Made by a program: the position numbers and the translations under genes | Part shown: positions 14,559-22,690 of the stretch, in pieces | Numbering within the stretch: the first letter of the stretch is position 1 | How the letters are laid out: each line of letters starts with the position of its first letter | Notes under the pieces: model-generated | Told to the model about the DNA's origin: nothing | Seen by the model: the letters and a program-made list of their open reading frames with translations, nothing else | The model's database searches: none | From: Oscillospiraceae bacterium | GTDB taxonomy: Bacteria > Bacillota > Clostridia > Oscillospirales > Oscillospiraceae | Length of the DNA stretch: 38,434 nucleotides | Direction: 5' to 3' | Assembly (NCBI GenBank): GCA_022792945.1 | Contig: JAAWBZ010000074.1 | Location: 1-38,434, forward strand

Positions 14559-17219
14559 TCAATCATCGGGAATCTCGCCGTGGTCCCCCGGGTCATCGAT
14601 GCCCGGCTCGCCCATCCACGGGTCCACCGGCCCAATGGGATCAATGGGGCCAATAGGCTGGATCGGGTCGATATAGCCCGGATCGCCCGTCTGCCCTGGG
14701 TCGCCCGTCTGTCCGGGATGCTCGATCTGGCTGGGATCGTCCGCCTCCTGCCCCTCGGGGTTCTCCGGATCCAGGATGCCGGTGCCATTGGGCTCCTCCT
14801 CTTCTTCCTCCGGCGGAAGGCTCTCCTCGTTGTGCTCGGTGCAGGGCAGGCCCAGCACCTCGCCGGTGGGGCTGAGGGCCGGGAACATCCCCCTGGGGAA
14901 CGTATTTTCATCGTAAACCACATACTGCTGGTCCGCCACCACCACGCCCGACTCCGGGAACGCGCGCATCAGCTGCAAGAGACCGATCTTGTGGGTGGTA
15001 TTGCCCTCCACCTGCTTGCAGAACTTGTTGACGGCGTTGCCGGACCCGTCGCAGATCTCCACCATGGTGTGTACGCCGCAGTATTCCCCCGGCGCGTCGT
15101 CCAAAGCCAGCAGGCCCTTGACCACGCGGCTGCCGCGGGGATCTGCCTTGCACGCCTCGGTAGCCAGCAGGCCGCTGTCGCGGCAGTAGGTGCACTCCAC
15201 CACGTCGCCCGGCTGGCGGAATTCCCGCCGCTCCAGATTCTCGTGAACGCCGCCCATCACCCGCTGCCACAGGTACGCCGCCGGGTTCGGCCCCGACTCG
15301 GTGAGGATCACTTCCTCCGGCGCGTCGTAGCCGCACCAGACCGCGGCGGTATAGTAGGGCGTGTAGCCGCAGAACCAGCGGTCAAAATCACTGGTGGTGG
15401 TGCCGGTCTTGCCGGCCACGGGCATATTCTCCAGCTTCCCCGGCTGGCCGGTGCCGGTCTCCACGGCGTTTTGGAGCAGGTACGTCATATACCACGCCGC
15501 CCGCTCGCTGACCGCCTGGACGCTCTCTTGGGTGTTGTCCAGTACTGTCTCCTCCCGGCCGTCCACCGTCCGGGTCACCCGGGTGTAGGTGCGGGCGGAG
15601 CGGTACTCGCCCTGGTTGGCGTAGGCTGCATAGGCCGCGGCCATATCCTGGATGGTGACGCCCCGGGTGAGGCCGCCCAGGGCCAGGGGGGCGTAGTCCA
15701 GGTCGGTGTAGGACGCGCCGTTGATAACCGCGGACTCCTCCAGGGTATCCAGCCCCAGCTTCTCCCGGGCGAACTGGAAACTGTAATTCAACCCCAGGTC
15801 CGAGAGGACCTTCACCGCCACGGTATTGGTGGAGAGGCCCACGGCGGAATTGATGGTAATCAGGCCGCGGTAGGCATTGTCGGTGTTTTTGGGCCAGCGC
15901 CCGCCCTCGAAGGTGAAGGGCGTGTCGTCGTAGACCGACGCCGGGGTAATGAGTCCCTGGTCCAGAGCTGGGCCGTAGACCGTCAGGGGTTTGATGGTGG
16001 AGCCGGGGGACAGCAGCGCCTGGGTAGCGCGGCTGTAGGTAAGGCTGCCGGTCTTCTCCCCCACGCCGCCGGCCACCGCCACCAGGTCGCCCGTGGCGTT
16101 GTCGATCACCGCGATGCCCGACTGGAGCTGCTGGGCGCTCTCAGTCTTGGGGATGTTCTCCAGGTTTTCATAGACCGCGTCCACCTTAGCCTGGACCTCC
16201 GGGTCCAGGGTGCAGTAGATGGAGTAGCCGCCGGAGCGGACCATCTGCTCGGCGATCTGCTCGCTGTAGCCGAAGCGGGCGCGCAGGTCCGCGGTAACGT
16301 CGCGGACCACCTGATCGACAAAATAGGAGTAGTATTCGCTCTCCCCGTCGTCCTGTCCGCTGGTGTTGCGGAACACCAGCTTCTGGTTCACCGCGGCGCG
16401 GTAGTCCTGCTCGGAGAGGATATAGCCCTGGTCGTACATCTCAAAGAGCACGGTCTTCTGCCGCTCCCGGTTCTTTTCCTCGTTGATATAGGGGTCGTAG
16501 ATGGAGGGGTTGTTGGTGATGGAGATAAGGCTGGCGCACTCGGCGGTGGTCAGCTCCCACACATTCTTGCCGAAATACACCCGGGACGCGCTCTGCACAC
16601 CATAGCAGCCCTCGCCGAGGTAGATGGTGTTGAGGTACCACGTCAAAATCTCCTGCTTGGAGTGGCTGGTCTCAAACTCCAGCGCGCTGAAAATTTCCAC
16701 CAGCTTCCGCCGAACCGTGACCTCGTCCCGCCCGGTGGCGTTCTTGATCAGCTGCTGTGTCAGGGTGGACGCACCGTAGGTGGAGTCGCCGCCGATGAAC
16801 ATATTCACGCTGGCGCTGGCCGTGCGCAGCCAGTCCACGCCGTGATGCTCATAGAACCGCTTGTCCTCGATGGCGACGCAGGCGTTGATAAGGTCCTTGG
16901 GAATTTTATCATAGGTGACCCAGGTGCGGTTCTCCGTACCGTAGAGCTGCATCAGCTCCACGTCCTGGCCCGTCCCGGGGTCCGTGTAGTAGATGACACT
17001 GGTCTGGTCCAGCACGATATCGTCCAGGTCTACAGTGGTCTGCTGGGAGAGATCCTCCTGGACATACTTGGCGAAGCGGCAGGCAAAGACCAGCGCCGTC
17101 AGGACGCCCACCAGCAGCACGGTCCCCAGGATCTTCCCCAGGACCGCAAAAATTTTTCCAATCACGAAAAAGACCCGGCGCGCCGTGGATCTTCCGCCTC
17201 TCTTCGGGCCGTCCGCCAT
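14559..17219 (-). CDS. Class A penicillin-binding protein (PBP1A type)
   Basis: A bifunctional peptidoglycan synthase at the membrane. The 886-aa protein has a basic N-terminus, one transmembrane helix (about residues 16-46), and a GT51 glycosyltransferase with its motifs IEDKRFYEHHGVDW, GASTLTQQLIKN, EILTWYLNTIYLGEGCYGVQ. The transpeptidase has SPGSTIKP (active-site Ser), STN (SxN) and KTGTT (KTG). Four cysteines in the region after KTG (CTYCRDSGLLATEAC) resemble the family's C-terminal add-on. The tail is acidic (EEEEEE) and then Pro/Gly/Ile repeats (PGQTGDPG; DPIQPIGPIDPIGPVDP). ATG 17219 follows GGGAGGT. It heads the seven-gene run toward DUF5711. Confidence 0.94.
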   Translation of the reverse strand: MADGPKRGGRSTARRVFFVIGKIFAVLGKILGTVLLVGVLTALVFACRFAKYVQEDLSQQTTVDLDDIVLDQTSVIYYTDPGTGQDVELMQLYGTENRTWVTYDKIPKDLINACVAIEDKRFYEHHGVDWLRTASASVNMFIGGDSTYGASTLTQQLIKNATGRDEVTVRRKLVEIFSALEFETSHSKQEILTWYLNTIYLGEGCYGVQSASRVYFGKNVWELTTAECASLISITNNPSIYDPYINEEKNRERQKTVLFEMYDQGYILSEQDYRAAVNQKLVFRNTSGQDDGESEYYSYFVDQVVRDVTADLRARFGYSEQIAEQMVRSGGYSIYCTLDPEVQAKVDAVYENLENIPKTESAQQLQSGIAVIDNATGDLVAVAGGVGEKTGSLTYSRATQALLSPGSTIKPLTVYGPALDQGLITPASVYDDTPFTFEGGRWPKNTDNAYRGLITINSAVGLSTNTVAVKVLSDLGLNYSFQFAREKLGLDTLEESAVINGASYTDLDYAPLALGGLTRGVTIQDMAAAYAAYANQGEYRSARTYTRVTRTVDGREETVLDNTQESVQAVSERAAWYMTYLLQNAVETGTGQPGKLENMPVAGKTGTTTSDFDRWFCGYTPYYTAAVWCGYDAPEEVILTESGPNPAAYLWQRVMGGVHENLERREFRQPGDVVECTYCRDSGLLATEACKADPRGSRVVKGLLALDDAPGEYCGVHTMVEICDGSGNAVNKFCKQVEGNTTHKIGLLQLMRAFPESGVVVADQQYVVYDENTFPRGMFPALSPTGEVLGLPCTEHNEESLPPEEEEEEPNGTGILDPENPEGQEADDPSQIEHPGQTGDPGQTGDPGYIDPIQPIGPIDPIGPVDPWMGEPGIDDPGDHGEIPDD

Positions 17220-17246
17220 GACCGTACCTCCCAAATATTCCAAAAT

Positions 17247-17263
17247 TCCCGCCTCCGGCGGGA
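17247..17263 (-). promoter_or_regulatory. Leader hairpin upstream of the PBP gene
   Basis: TCCCGCC and GGCGGGA pair perfectly around a 3-base loop, 11 nt before the ribosome site region of the penicillin-binding protein gene. There is no U-tract, so it is more likely to affect mRNA stability or translation than to terminate. Confidence 0.35.
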
Positions 17264-17316
17264 GGAAATCTGTCACATTTTCCCGCGGCGGCCCCAGCCG
17301 CCCCCATGATAGAACC

Positions 17317-17325
17317 ATTATAGCA
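17317..17325 (-). promoter_or_regulatory. Extended -10 promoter for the PBP operon
   Basis: The minus strand reads TGCTATAAT, a consensus -10 with the TGn extension. No -35 at the right distance is good. A TTGACA lies only 7 bp upstream, too near to pair with this -10. The leader is about 90 nt. Confidence 0.6.
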
Positions 17326-17413
17326 CACCTGTCAACGACAATTGTTACGAAACTATCACCAAAACGCAGATAGTTTCAAAAACTTTGGACACACTGATAC
17401 CGAGGTGACGAGC

Positions 17414-17653
17414 ATGAGGCGTTCTCTGGTTCTGTACCTGCTGGCTGCAGCGCTGCTGGCCGCGCCGCCCTACACCATGACCCACCGCCAGGGCTTCATC
17501 GCCGTGCGGGAGAACGAGGGCGGCCAGTGGGTTTACTGTTCGGAAATCCCCGTCGAAGCCCTGGCTTCCCGGGACCAGCTGCTCCTGGAACTGGGACTGG
17601 GACTGTACAATCGGGCAGATTTCACAAGAGCGGTGGAAGATTTTTGTTCTTAG
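17414..17653 (+). CDS. Small exported BofC C-terminal-like protein
   Basis: A 79-aa protein with an N-terminal signal or anchor helix (RRSLVLYLLAAALLAAPPY). The rest (GFIAVRENEGGQWVYCSEIP, VEALASRDQLLLELGLGLYN, RADFTRAVEDFCS) has the pattern of the BofC C-terminal domain: L-x3-D-x2-L-L-x2-G, then an ending EDFCS. In Bacillus, BofC works in the forespore to restrain the SpoIVB signalling protease. That full protein is longer, so this is a domain-only relative and the function is inference. ATG 17414 follows GAGGTG. It is transcribed away from the PBP operon across a 194-bp gap. Confidence 0.6.
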   Translation: MRRSLVLYLLAAALLAAPPYTMTHRQGFIAVRENEGGQWVYCSEIPVEALASRDQLLLELGLGLYNRADFTRAVEDFCS

Positions 17654-17741
17654 CGTCGAAAAGGAGTTTACGATTTCCTCTTGATTTTCTCGGCCGGTGC
17701 GATTAAAATGGTAGCAACAACAGAGAAAGCGGAGGTCTCCC

Positions 17742-18026
17742 ATGGAGCAGCAGTTTGGCGACGATCTGATCACCATCACCGACGAGGACGGCGTGGAATA
17801 CGAGCTGGAGATCCTGGCCCGGCTGGAATACCAGGGCGCGGAGTACCTGGCCCTGACGCCCGCCGGCGCGGAAGAGGCTGAGGAGATGGAAGTGAGCATC
17901 CTCAGGGCCGCCGTGGAGGACGGCGAGGAGCTGTTGCTGGCGGTGGAGGACGATCAGGAGCTGGAGAATGTCTACAGCGCCCTGATGGACCTCATCTACG
18001 AGGATGCGGACACGGAGGAGGCGTAG
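17742..18026 (+). CDS. DUF1292 domain protein (YrzB-like)
   Basis: A 94-aa, very acidic protein of the DUF1292 family: DLITITDEDGVEYELEILAR, then YLALTPAGAEEAEEMEVSIL and LENVYSALMDLI. The family is widespread in Firmicutes next to ruvX/yrrK and alaS genes and has no known biochemical role; here those neighbours are absent. ATG 17742 follows GGAGGT. The gene ends 17 bp before the probable 6S RNA. Confidence 0.85.
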   Translation: MEQQFGDDLITITDEDGVEYELEILARLEYQGAEYLALTPAGAEEAEEMEVSILRAAVEDGEELLLAVEDDQELENVYSALMDLIYEDADTEEA

Positions 18027-18043
18027 CCTTTCTCTCCCTGCTT

Positions 18044-18218
18044 GGTGCGTGATGGGCTCATTTAGACCCACAACATTGATCCGGGACGCTCTACTTCCCG
18101 CGTGAATTGCAGGCCTCCCGTCCCCGGTCCGGCCGGGAACGGAAGTTGGAAGCAGCGAAGCGCGCGAGAGGCGACCCACCTGCCCGAAAGTGCAGGTTAT
18201 AACTGAGTTCACACGGCC
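18044..18218 (+). ncRNA. ssrS: Probable 6S RNA
   Basis: A non-coding stretch of about 175 nt with a long closing stem. GGGCTCA (18054-18060) pairs with TGAGTTC (18204-18210), extended by T-A and GTGC with GCAC-type pairs, and outward GG with CC. The inner part carries motifs I associate with Clostridial 6S RNA: GACCCACAACATTGATCCGG on the 5' side, GAATTGCAGGCCTCCC, GGAAGCAGCGAAG, and GGCGACCCACCTGCC on the 3' side. 6S RNA mimics an open promoter and sequesters sigma-A RNA polymerase in stationary phase. A strong terminator follows at 18243. I found no clear promoter. The call is from pattern memory; a covariance search would settle it. Confidence 0.75.
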
Positions 18219-18242
18219 AAAGCGGGGTTTCTAACAAGCCAT

Positions 18243-18283
18243 GAGCCTGCCGGGGGTGTTTTGCCCGCCGGCAGGCTCTTTTC
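18243..18283 (+). terminator. Strong terminator after the 6S RNA
   Basis: GAGCCTGCCGG (18243-18253) and CCGGCAGGCTC (18268-18278) form a perfect 11-bp stem. The loop region contains GGG and CCC that can stack further. TTTT follows directly. Confidence 0.85.
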
Positions 18284-18302
18284 GCCTTTTTCGATAAAAG
18301 CC

Positions 18303-18331
18303 TTGCAAGGTCCGGCCGAATGGCATATAAT
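18303..18331 (+). promoter_or_regulatory. Sigma-A promoter for the parvulin operon
   Basis: TTGCAA (18303-18308), 17 bp, TATAAT (18326-18331). The predicted start is near 18338, with a leader of about 45 nt. It is a near-consensus promoter for a presumably four-gene operon. Confidence 0.75.
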
Positions 18332-18383
18332 AAGCCCCATATGGCATATGCCCCACTTCTGCACATGAGAGGAAGGAATTTTT

Positions 18384-19766
18384 ATGAGTGCATCCCAACA
18401 AAAGAAAAACCGCAGGGCGGAACCGGCGCAGGCCTCCCCCAAGGCTCCGCAGAAGCAGCCCAGCCGCGCGCCCTGGATCTTAGGCGGCATCGGCGCGGTG
18501 CTGCTGCTGGTTCTGGCTGTGTTCTTCGCAGTCTGGAACTCCGGCTTCTTCGTCCGCCACGCCACCGCCGTAACCGTGGGCAGCCACCAGCTCTCCCCGG
18601 CGGAATACAACTACTTTTATCAGAACGTCTACTACAACAGCGGCGCGCAGTATATGACTGACACCTCCATCTCCCTGGACCAGCAGATCTATGACGAGGA
18701 ATCCGGCCTCACCTGGGGCGGCTATCTCCACCAGGAGACCCTGCGCGCCATCGCCACCAACTATGCCGTCTATGACGAGGCCCTGGCCAACGGCTTCACC
18801 CTCTCCCAGGCGGATATCGACCTGGTGGAGGCGGACATTGCCAATATCGCCCTCAGCGCCGCGTCCAGCAACACCTCCCTCAACGGTTATCTCGCCGCTG
18901 TCTACGGCCCCGGCTGCAATGAGGACACCTTCCGGGACTACGCCCTGATGATGCAGACTGTCAGCGCTTATCAGACCCATTACGCCGAGAATCTCACCTA
19001 TGAGGCCGCGGCGCTGGACGCTTACTATGCCGAGCACGCCGGCGAGATCGACACCGTCACCTACCGCTCCTACAGCTGCGGCGAGGATGAATCTCTGGCC
19101 CAGGAGCTCAAGGACAGCGGCGATGAGGAGACCTTCGCCGCCGTGGCCATGAACGCCGCCGGCTCGGAGAGCGACAGCACCGAGCGCTACGCCAGCGCCA
19201 AGGCCAGCCTCCCCGCCGCCTGCCGCGACTGGCTCACCGACCCGGCCCGCCAGTACGGCGACACCGAGACCTTCGAGGAGAACGGCAGCTGGACCGCCGT
19301 GATGTTCCTCCGCGACGACAGCCAGTACAACGAACGGCCCACCGTCAATGTCCGCCACATCCTCATCCGGGACGGCGGCGAAACCACCGCCCAGGCGGTG
19401 CTGGACGAGTACCTGGCCGGCGAGCAGACCGAGGACGCTTTCGCGGAGCTGGCCCGGACCTACACCGCCGACTCCAACGCCGAGGAGGGCGGCCTCTATG
19501 AGGGCGTCTACCCCGGGCAAATGCTCCGCCCCTTCAACGACTGGTGCTTCGACCCCGCCCGCCAGCCGGGCGATACGGACATCGTTACCACCATTTACGG
19601 CCAGCATGTGATGTACTTCGTGGGCGAGGGTTCGGACACCTGCGTCCACGCGCGGACGGCGGAGGCTCTGCGCTCGGAGGATTACGCTGCCTGGGTGAGC
19701 GGCTTTGACGGCAGGCTGACGGCGTCGGCGCAGTCCTTCGGCATGCGCTTCACCGCCGGCCGCTGA
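18384..19766 (+). CDS. Membrane-anchored parvulin-type peptidyl-prolyl isomerase
   Basis: A 460-aa PrsA/SurA-like foldase acting outside the membrane. After a basic, Pro/Gln-rich cytoplasmic tail there is one transmembrane helix (about residues 32-53) and a SurA-N-like helical chaperone region. The PpiC-type parvulin domain (about 325-430) has the entry motif NVRHILI and the later GGLYEGVYPGQM, where the family has GGDLGxF. The C-terminus closes with IYGQHVMYFV. The classic exit motif is changed, so isomerase activity is likely but not certain. The ATG at 18384 follows AGGAAGG. It is followed 18 bp later by a paralogue. Confidence 0.85.
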   Translation: MSASQQKKNRRAEPAQASPKAPQKQPSRAPWILGGIGAVLLLVLAVFFAVWNSGFFVRHATAVTVGSHQLSPAEYNYFYQNVYYNSGAQYMTDTSISLDQQIYDEESGLTWGGYLHQETLRAIATNYAVYDEALANGFTLSQADIDLVEADIANIALSAASSNTSLNGYLAAVYGPGCNEDTFRDYALMMQTVSAYQTHYAENLTYEAAALDAYYAEHAGEIDTVTYRSYSCGEDESLAQELKDSGDEETFAAVAMNAAGSESDSTERYASAKASLPAACRDWLTDPARQYGDTETFEENGSWTAVMFLRDDSQYNERPTVNVRHILIRDGGETTAQAVLDEYLAGEQTEDAFAELARTYTADSNAEEGGLYEGVYPGQMLRPFNDWCFDPARQPGDTDIVTTIYGQHVMYFVGEGSDTCVHARTAEALRSEDYAAWVSGFDGRLTASAQSFGMRFTAGR

Positions 19767-19784
19767 GGAAGGCAGGTCTGACCG

Positions 19785-21272
19785 ATGGGTGCATCCAGAT
19801 CCAAACGTGAGCGCCGCAGCGCGCAGAGCCTCCCCGACCAGCCGGCGCCGCGCCGCAGCCGCTGGATCGCCGTGACCGCGGTAGTCCTGGTTCTGGCGCT
19901 GCTGGCCGCGGGCATCACGCTGATGGCCACCGGCTTTTTGGCTGCCCACGTCACCGCCGCCTCCGTGGCGGGTCATGAGCTCACCGGCGCAATGTTCAGC
20001 TACTTCTACCGCGACGCCTACAACACCTTCGCCAGCCAGAACCCCATGGCCGCCCAGACCATCGACCCTACCCTCCCCTTCGACCAGCAGGTCTACAACC
20101 AGGAGCAGAACATGACCTGGGCTGACTACTTCCTGGACGAGGCCGCCAAGACGGCGGCGGACACCCTCCGTGTCTACGACGCGGCCATGGCCGCTGGCTT
20201 CACCCTCAGCGAGACGTCGGAGCAGACCCTGGAGAGCAATCGGACCAGCCTGGAGTCCATCGCCTCTCTGATGCCCAGCTACGCCGACGGCGACGCCTAT
20301 ATCCGCGCCTCCTACGGCCGCGGCTGCGACGTGGACAGTTATTTGGAGTATGCCCGCATCCGCACCATCGCCAACGACTTCGCCGAGCAGTACCGCGCAG
20401 ACCTCTCCTACAGCGCCGAGACCATCCAGGCCACCTATGCGGCCAATCCCCAGGATTTTGACACGGTTTCCTATAAAATCTTCTATTCCAGCGTTGTTGT
20501 CGGCAAAAACGACGACGGTACTGTCCAGGCCGACATGGACGCCTCCCGGGCCAACGCCGAGCGGATGGCCGAGGAATGCCGGGGCGACATCGACCGCTTC
20601 AACGAGATGACCGTGGAGCTGGCCGCGGAGTCCAAAAAATCCACCTATTCCGACCCCAATTTCTCCCTCCGGGAGGACACCACCGTCTCCTCAGCCAATG
20701 AGATCCTGCGGGATTGGCTGGCTGACCCGGCCCGGCAGTACGGCGACACCGTCTGCCTCCAGGCCGACGAGCGGGGCTACTACGTGGGCTTTTTCATCGA
20801 CTATAAGGACAACAGCTTCCCGCTGGCCTCCCTCCGTGCCATCGCTTTCCGCGCCTACGCCAGCGAGGACAACCCCGACGATCCTGACGGCATGAAAGCC
20901 GCCCTCGCCCGCGGTCAGGAGGCCTTCGACACCTTTGAGGCCGGCGCGCGCACCGCCGAGGCCTTCGATGCCCTGGCGGAGGGAAAGACCTCCTACGATC
21001 CGGTTTACGCCCCCTATCTGCCGGGTGATCTGGACGGCGCGGTGGACGACTGGTGCTACGACCAGGAGAGAAGCCCCGCCGACTACGCCCTGCTGCGGGG
21101 CAGTACGGGGTACTACCTTGTTTGGTTTGACGGCTATGACGGCGGCAGCTACCGGGACCATCTGGTGGACGAGCAGCTCCGCAGCGCAGACTACGACGCC
21201 TGGTACGAATCCGTGGCCTCCGGCGAACCGGCGCGGCTCCACGCCACCGGCGTGCTCTTCATGAGCAAGTGA
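19785..21272 (+). CDS. Paralogous SurA/parvulin-like membrane protein, catalytic domain degenerate
   Basis: A 495-aa protein with the same plan as its upstream neighbour: basic N-terminus, one transmembrane helix (about residues 28-48), and then closely related segments. Examples are VTAASVAGHELTGAMFSYFY against AVTVGSHQLSPAEYNYFY, LPFDQQVYNQEQNMTWADYF against SLDQQIYDEESGLTWGGYL, and WLADPARQYGDT against WLTDPARQYGDT. In the position of NVRHILI it has SLRAIAFRA. The parvulin active-site histidine is gone and the domain is reduced. It is therefore probably a chaperone or a partner of the first protein rather than an isomerase. Start ATG 19785 follows an AGGAAGGC-like site. Confidence 0.75.
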   Translation: MGASRSKRERRSAQSLPDQPAPRRSRWIAVTAVVLVLALLAAGITLMATGFLAAHVTAASVAGHELTGAMFSYFYRDAYNTFASQNPMAAQTIDPTLPFDQQVYNQEQNMTWADYFLDEAAKTAADTLRVYDAAMAAGFTLSETSEQTLESNRTSLESIASLMPSYADGDAYIRASYGRGCDVDSYLEYARIRTIANDFAEQYRADLSYSAETIQATYAANPQDFDTVSYKIFYSSVVVGKNDDGTVQADMDASRANAERMAEECRGDIDRFNEMTVELAAESKKSTYSDPNFSLREDTTVSSANEILRDWLADPARQYGDTVCLQADERGYYVGFFIDYKDNSFPLASLRAIAFRAYASEDNPDDPDGMKAALARGQEAFDTFEAGARTAEAFDALAEGKTSYDPVYAPYLPGDLDGAVDDWCYDQERSPADYALLRGSTGYYLVWFDGYDGGSYRDHLVDEQLRSADYDAWYESVASGEPARLHATGVLFMSK

Positions 21273-21279
21273 GGCGGCC

Positions 21280-21996
21280 ATGGAACAGGCCTTTTTGCGC
21301 GAGGCGATGCTCTTAGGACCCGAGGCCGTGGAGGCCCTGGGCCGGCGGCATGTGGCGGTGTTCGGCATCGGCGGCGTGGGCAGCTACTGCGCCGAGGCGC
21401 TGGTCCGCGCCGGCGTGGGAGCGCTGACCTTCGTGGACGACGACACGGTGGGCGAGACCAACCTCAACCGCCAGCTCATCGCCCTGCGCTCCACCCTGGG
21501 TCAGAACAAGGCCGAGGTCATGGCCCGCCGCGCCCTGGATATCCATCCGGACTGCCGCGTCACAGCCCTCCCCTTCCGCTACACTGAGGAAGCCAAGGCG
21601 CGCTTTTTCTCCGGCGCGCGGTACGACTACATTGTGGACGCCATCGACCTGGTCTCCTGCAAGCTGAGCCTGATTCTCACAGCCCGGTCCCTGGACATCC
21701 CCATCGTCAGTGCCATGGGCACCGGCAACAAGCTGGACCCCGGTCAATTCCGCATCACGGACATCTCTGAGACCGCCGCCTGCCCCCTGGCGCGGGTCAT
21801 GCGCAAGGAGCTGCGCGCCCGGGGTGTGACGCGCCATACAGTTCTATACAGCCAGGAGCCGCCCGCCCAGCCCCTCCCACTGGAGTCCCCGCCGCCGGGC
21901 CGGCGCAGCATCCCGGCGTCGGTCTCCTGGGTTCCCTCCTGCGCGGGGCTGATGCTGGCAGGGTACGTGGTGCAGGCGCTTTTGAAAAAGGAGTGA
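21280..21996 (+). CDS. tcdA: tRNA threonylcarbamoyladenosine dehydratase, TcdA-like
   Basis: A ThiF/E1-like enzyme that uses ATP to cyclise the t6A base at position 37 of tRNA to ct6A. The 238-aa protein has GIGGVGSYCAEALVRAGVGA (nucleotide-binding loop), DDDTVGETNLNRQL (with the catalytic Arg), the DAIDLVSCKLSL stretch and the acidic-Cys region TAACPLARVMRKELRARG characteristic of the YgdL/TcdA subgroup. No zinc cysteines of ThiF/MoeB type are seen, which favours TcdA. It begins 7 bp after the second parvulin gene. Confidence 0.88.
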   Translation: MEQAFLREAMLLGPEAVEALGRRHVAVFGIGGVGSYCAEALVRAGVGALTFVDDDTVGETNLNRQLIALRSTLGQNKAEVMARRALDIHPDCRVTALPFRYTEEAKARFFSGARYDYIVDAIDLVSCKLSLILTARSLDIPIVSAMGTGNKLDPGQFRITDISETAACPLARVMRKELRARGVTRHTVLYSQEPPAQPLPLESPPPGRRSIPASVSWVPSCAGLMLAGYVVQALLKKE

Positions 21997-22001
21997 ATGG
22001 C

Positions 22002-22421
22002 ATGGAACAGCGGGAACAGGCCCTCCGGCGGTGGTTCGCCATGTGGCTCCGCCAGGACGCCGCGGGTATCGAGGAGATCTTTGCCCCCGACGCGGTGTAC
22101 GTGGAGAGCTGGGGGCCGGAATACCGAGGGCTTGAGAAAATCCGTCACTGGTTCTGGGAGTGGAACACCCGCGGTGTTGTGGAGCGGTGGGATATCCGCC
22201 AGTTTTTCCACAGAGGCGACCAGACCATCGTGGAATGGACCTTCCGCAACCGGATGCTGGACGGCCGCGTGGAGTCCTTTGACGGCCTCACCAAAACCAT
22301 CTGGAACCGCGGCGGCCGCATCGTCTTTCTCCAGGAGTTCGGCTGCAACCAGAACCGCTACGACCCCTACCGCAACGGCCCCAAGCCCCAGTTCCGGGAC
22401 GAGGCCGCGGCCTGGTTTTGA
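22002..22421 (+). CDS. NTF2/SnoaL-like protein
   Basis: A 139-aa protein of the cone-shaped NTF2-like fold: QALRRWFAMWLRQDAAGIEE, IFAPDAVYVESWGPEYRGLE, KIRHWFWEW, then strands FHRGDQTIVEWTFRNRM and GGRIVFLQEFG. Such proteins are either small-molecule binders or enzymes, and the ligand cannot be read from sequence. A GTG at 21993 overlaps the previous gene; GGAG fits the ATG at 22002 with 8-base spacing. It is the last gene of the parvulin operon and is followed by a terminator. Confidence 0.85.
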   Translation: MEQREQALRRWFAMWLRQDAAGIEEIFAPDAVYVESWGPEYRGLEKIRHWFWEWNTRGVVERWDIRQFFHRGDQTIVEWTFRNRMLDGRVESFDGLTKTIWNRGGRIVFLQEFGCNQNRYDPYRNGPKPQFRDEAAAWF

Positions 22422-22448
22422 GATTGCTCCACGGGTATCTGCCTTGAA

Positions 22449-22481
22449 ACAGCGATCAGTATTCTACTGATCGCTGTTTTT
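22449..22481. terminator. Perfect 13-bp hairpin terminator
   Basis: ACAGCGATCAGTA (22449-22461) pairs fully with TACTGATCGCTGT (22465-22477), then TTTT and G. It terminates the parvulin operon. The possible minus-strand ORF at 22464-22688 stops inside this stem, so if real it would share the terminator. Confidence 0.85.
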
Positions 22482-22688
22482 GTATGGTTCCGCCTCTCTC
22501 CGCAGTCGCTTTTCCTCCTGTTCCAGGAGCACTCGTCCCAATTCTGCATCCAGCCATTTCGTTTCCATCCAAACCGCATCGTCACATTCGGCCAGCAGGC
22601 TGATCCAGCCCAATGTCATTCCATCACGCGGCATTTTCCACGCCTTACTCTTCTCATCCACAATTTGCACACCCTTTCCCGCTTCCAA
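22464..22688 (-). CDS. Possible small protein, unassigned
   Basis: A 74-codon minus-strand frame starting with TTG and rich in charged and Trp residues (GMTLGWISLLAECDDAVWME, TKWLDAELGRVLLEQEEKRL), more protein-like than the other frames here. No ribosome site is evident before the TTG, and its stop lies inside the terminator stem of the convergent operon. No family is recognised. It could instead be non-coding spacer. Confidence 0.3.
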   Translation of the reverse strand: MEAGKGVQIVDEKSKAWKMPRDGMTLGWISLLAECDDAVWMETKWLDAELGRVLLEQEEKRLRREAEPYKNSDQ

Positions 22689-22690
22689 GA

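Noticed and set aside
14580-17309. A 909-codon open frame on the plus strand opposite the penicillin-binding protein gene
   Set aside because: It mirrors the real gene codon by codon, has low-complexity His/Gly/Val/Leu composition and no family motifs. Long antisense frames are expected opposite GC-rich genes.
18044-18218. Signal recognition particle RNA, suggested by GGAAGCAGC
   Set aside because: The conserved SRP apical loop with its paired GGTCAGG strand is absent, whereas the long closing stem and GACCCAC motifs favour 6S RNA.
21813-21996. A possible fusion or frameshift at the C-terminus of the TcdA-like gene
   Set aside because: The Pro/Ser-rich stretch (QPLPLESPPPGRRSIPASVS) is a variable loop before the normal family ending SWVPSCAGLMLAGYVVQALL. 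The frame is continuous.
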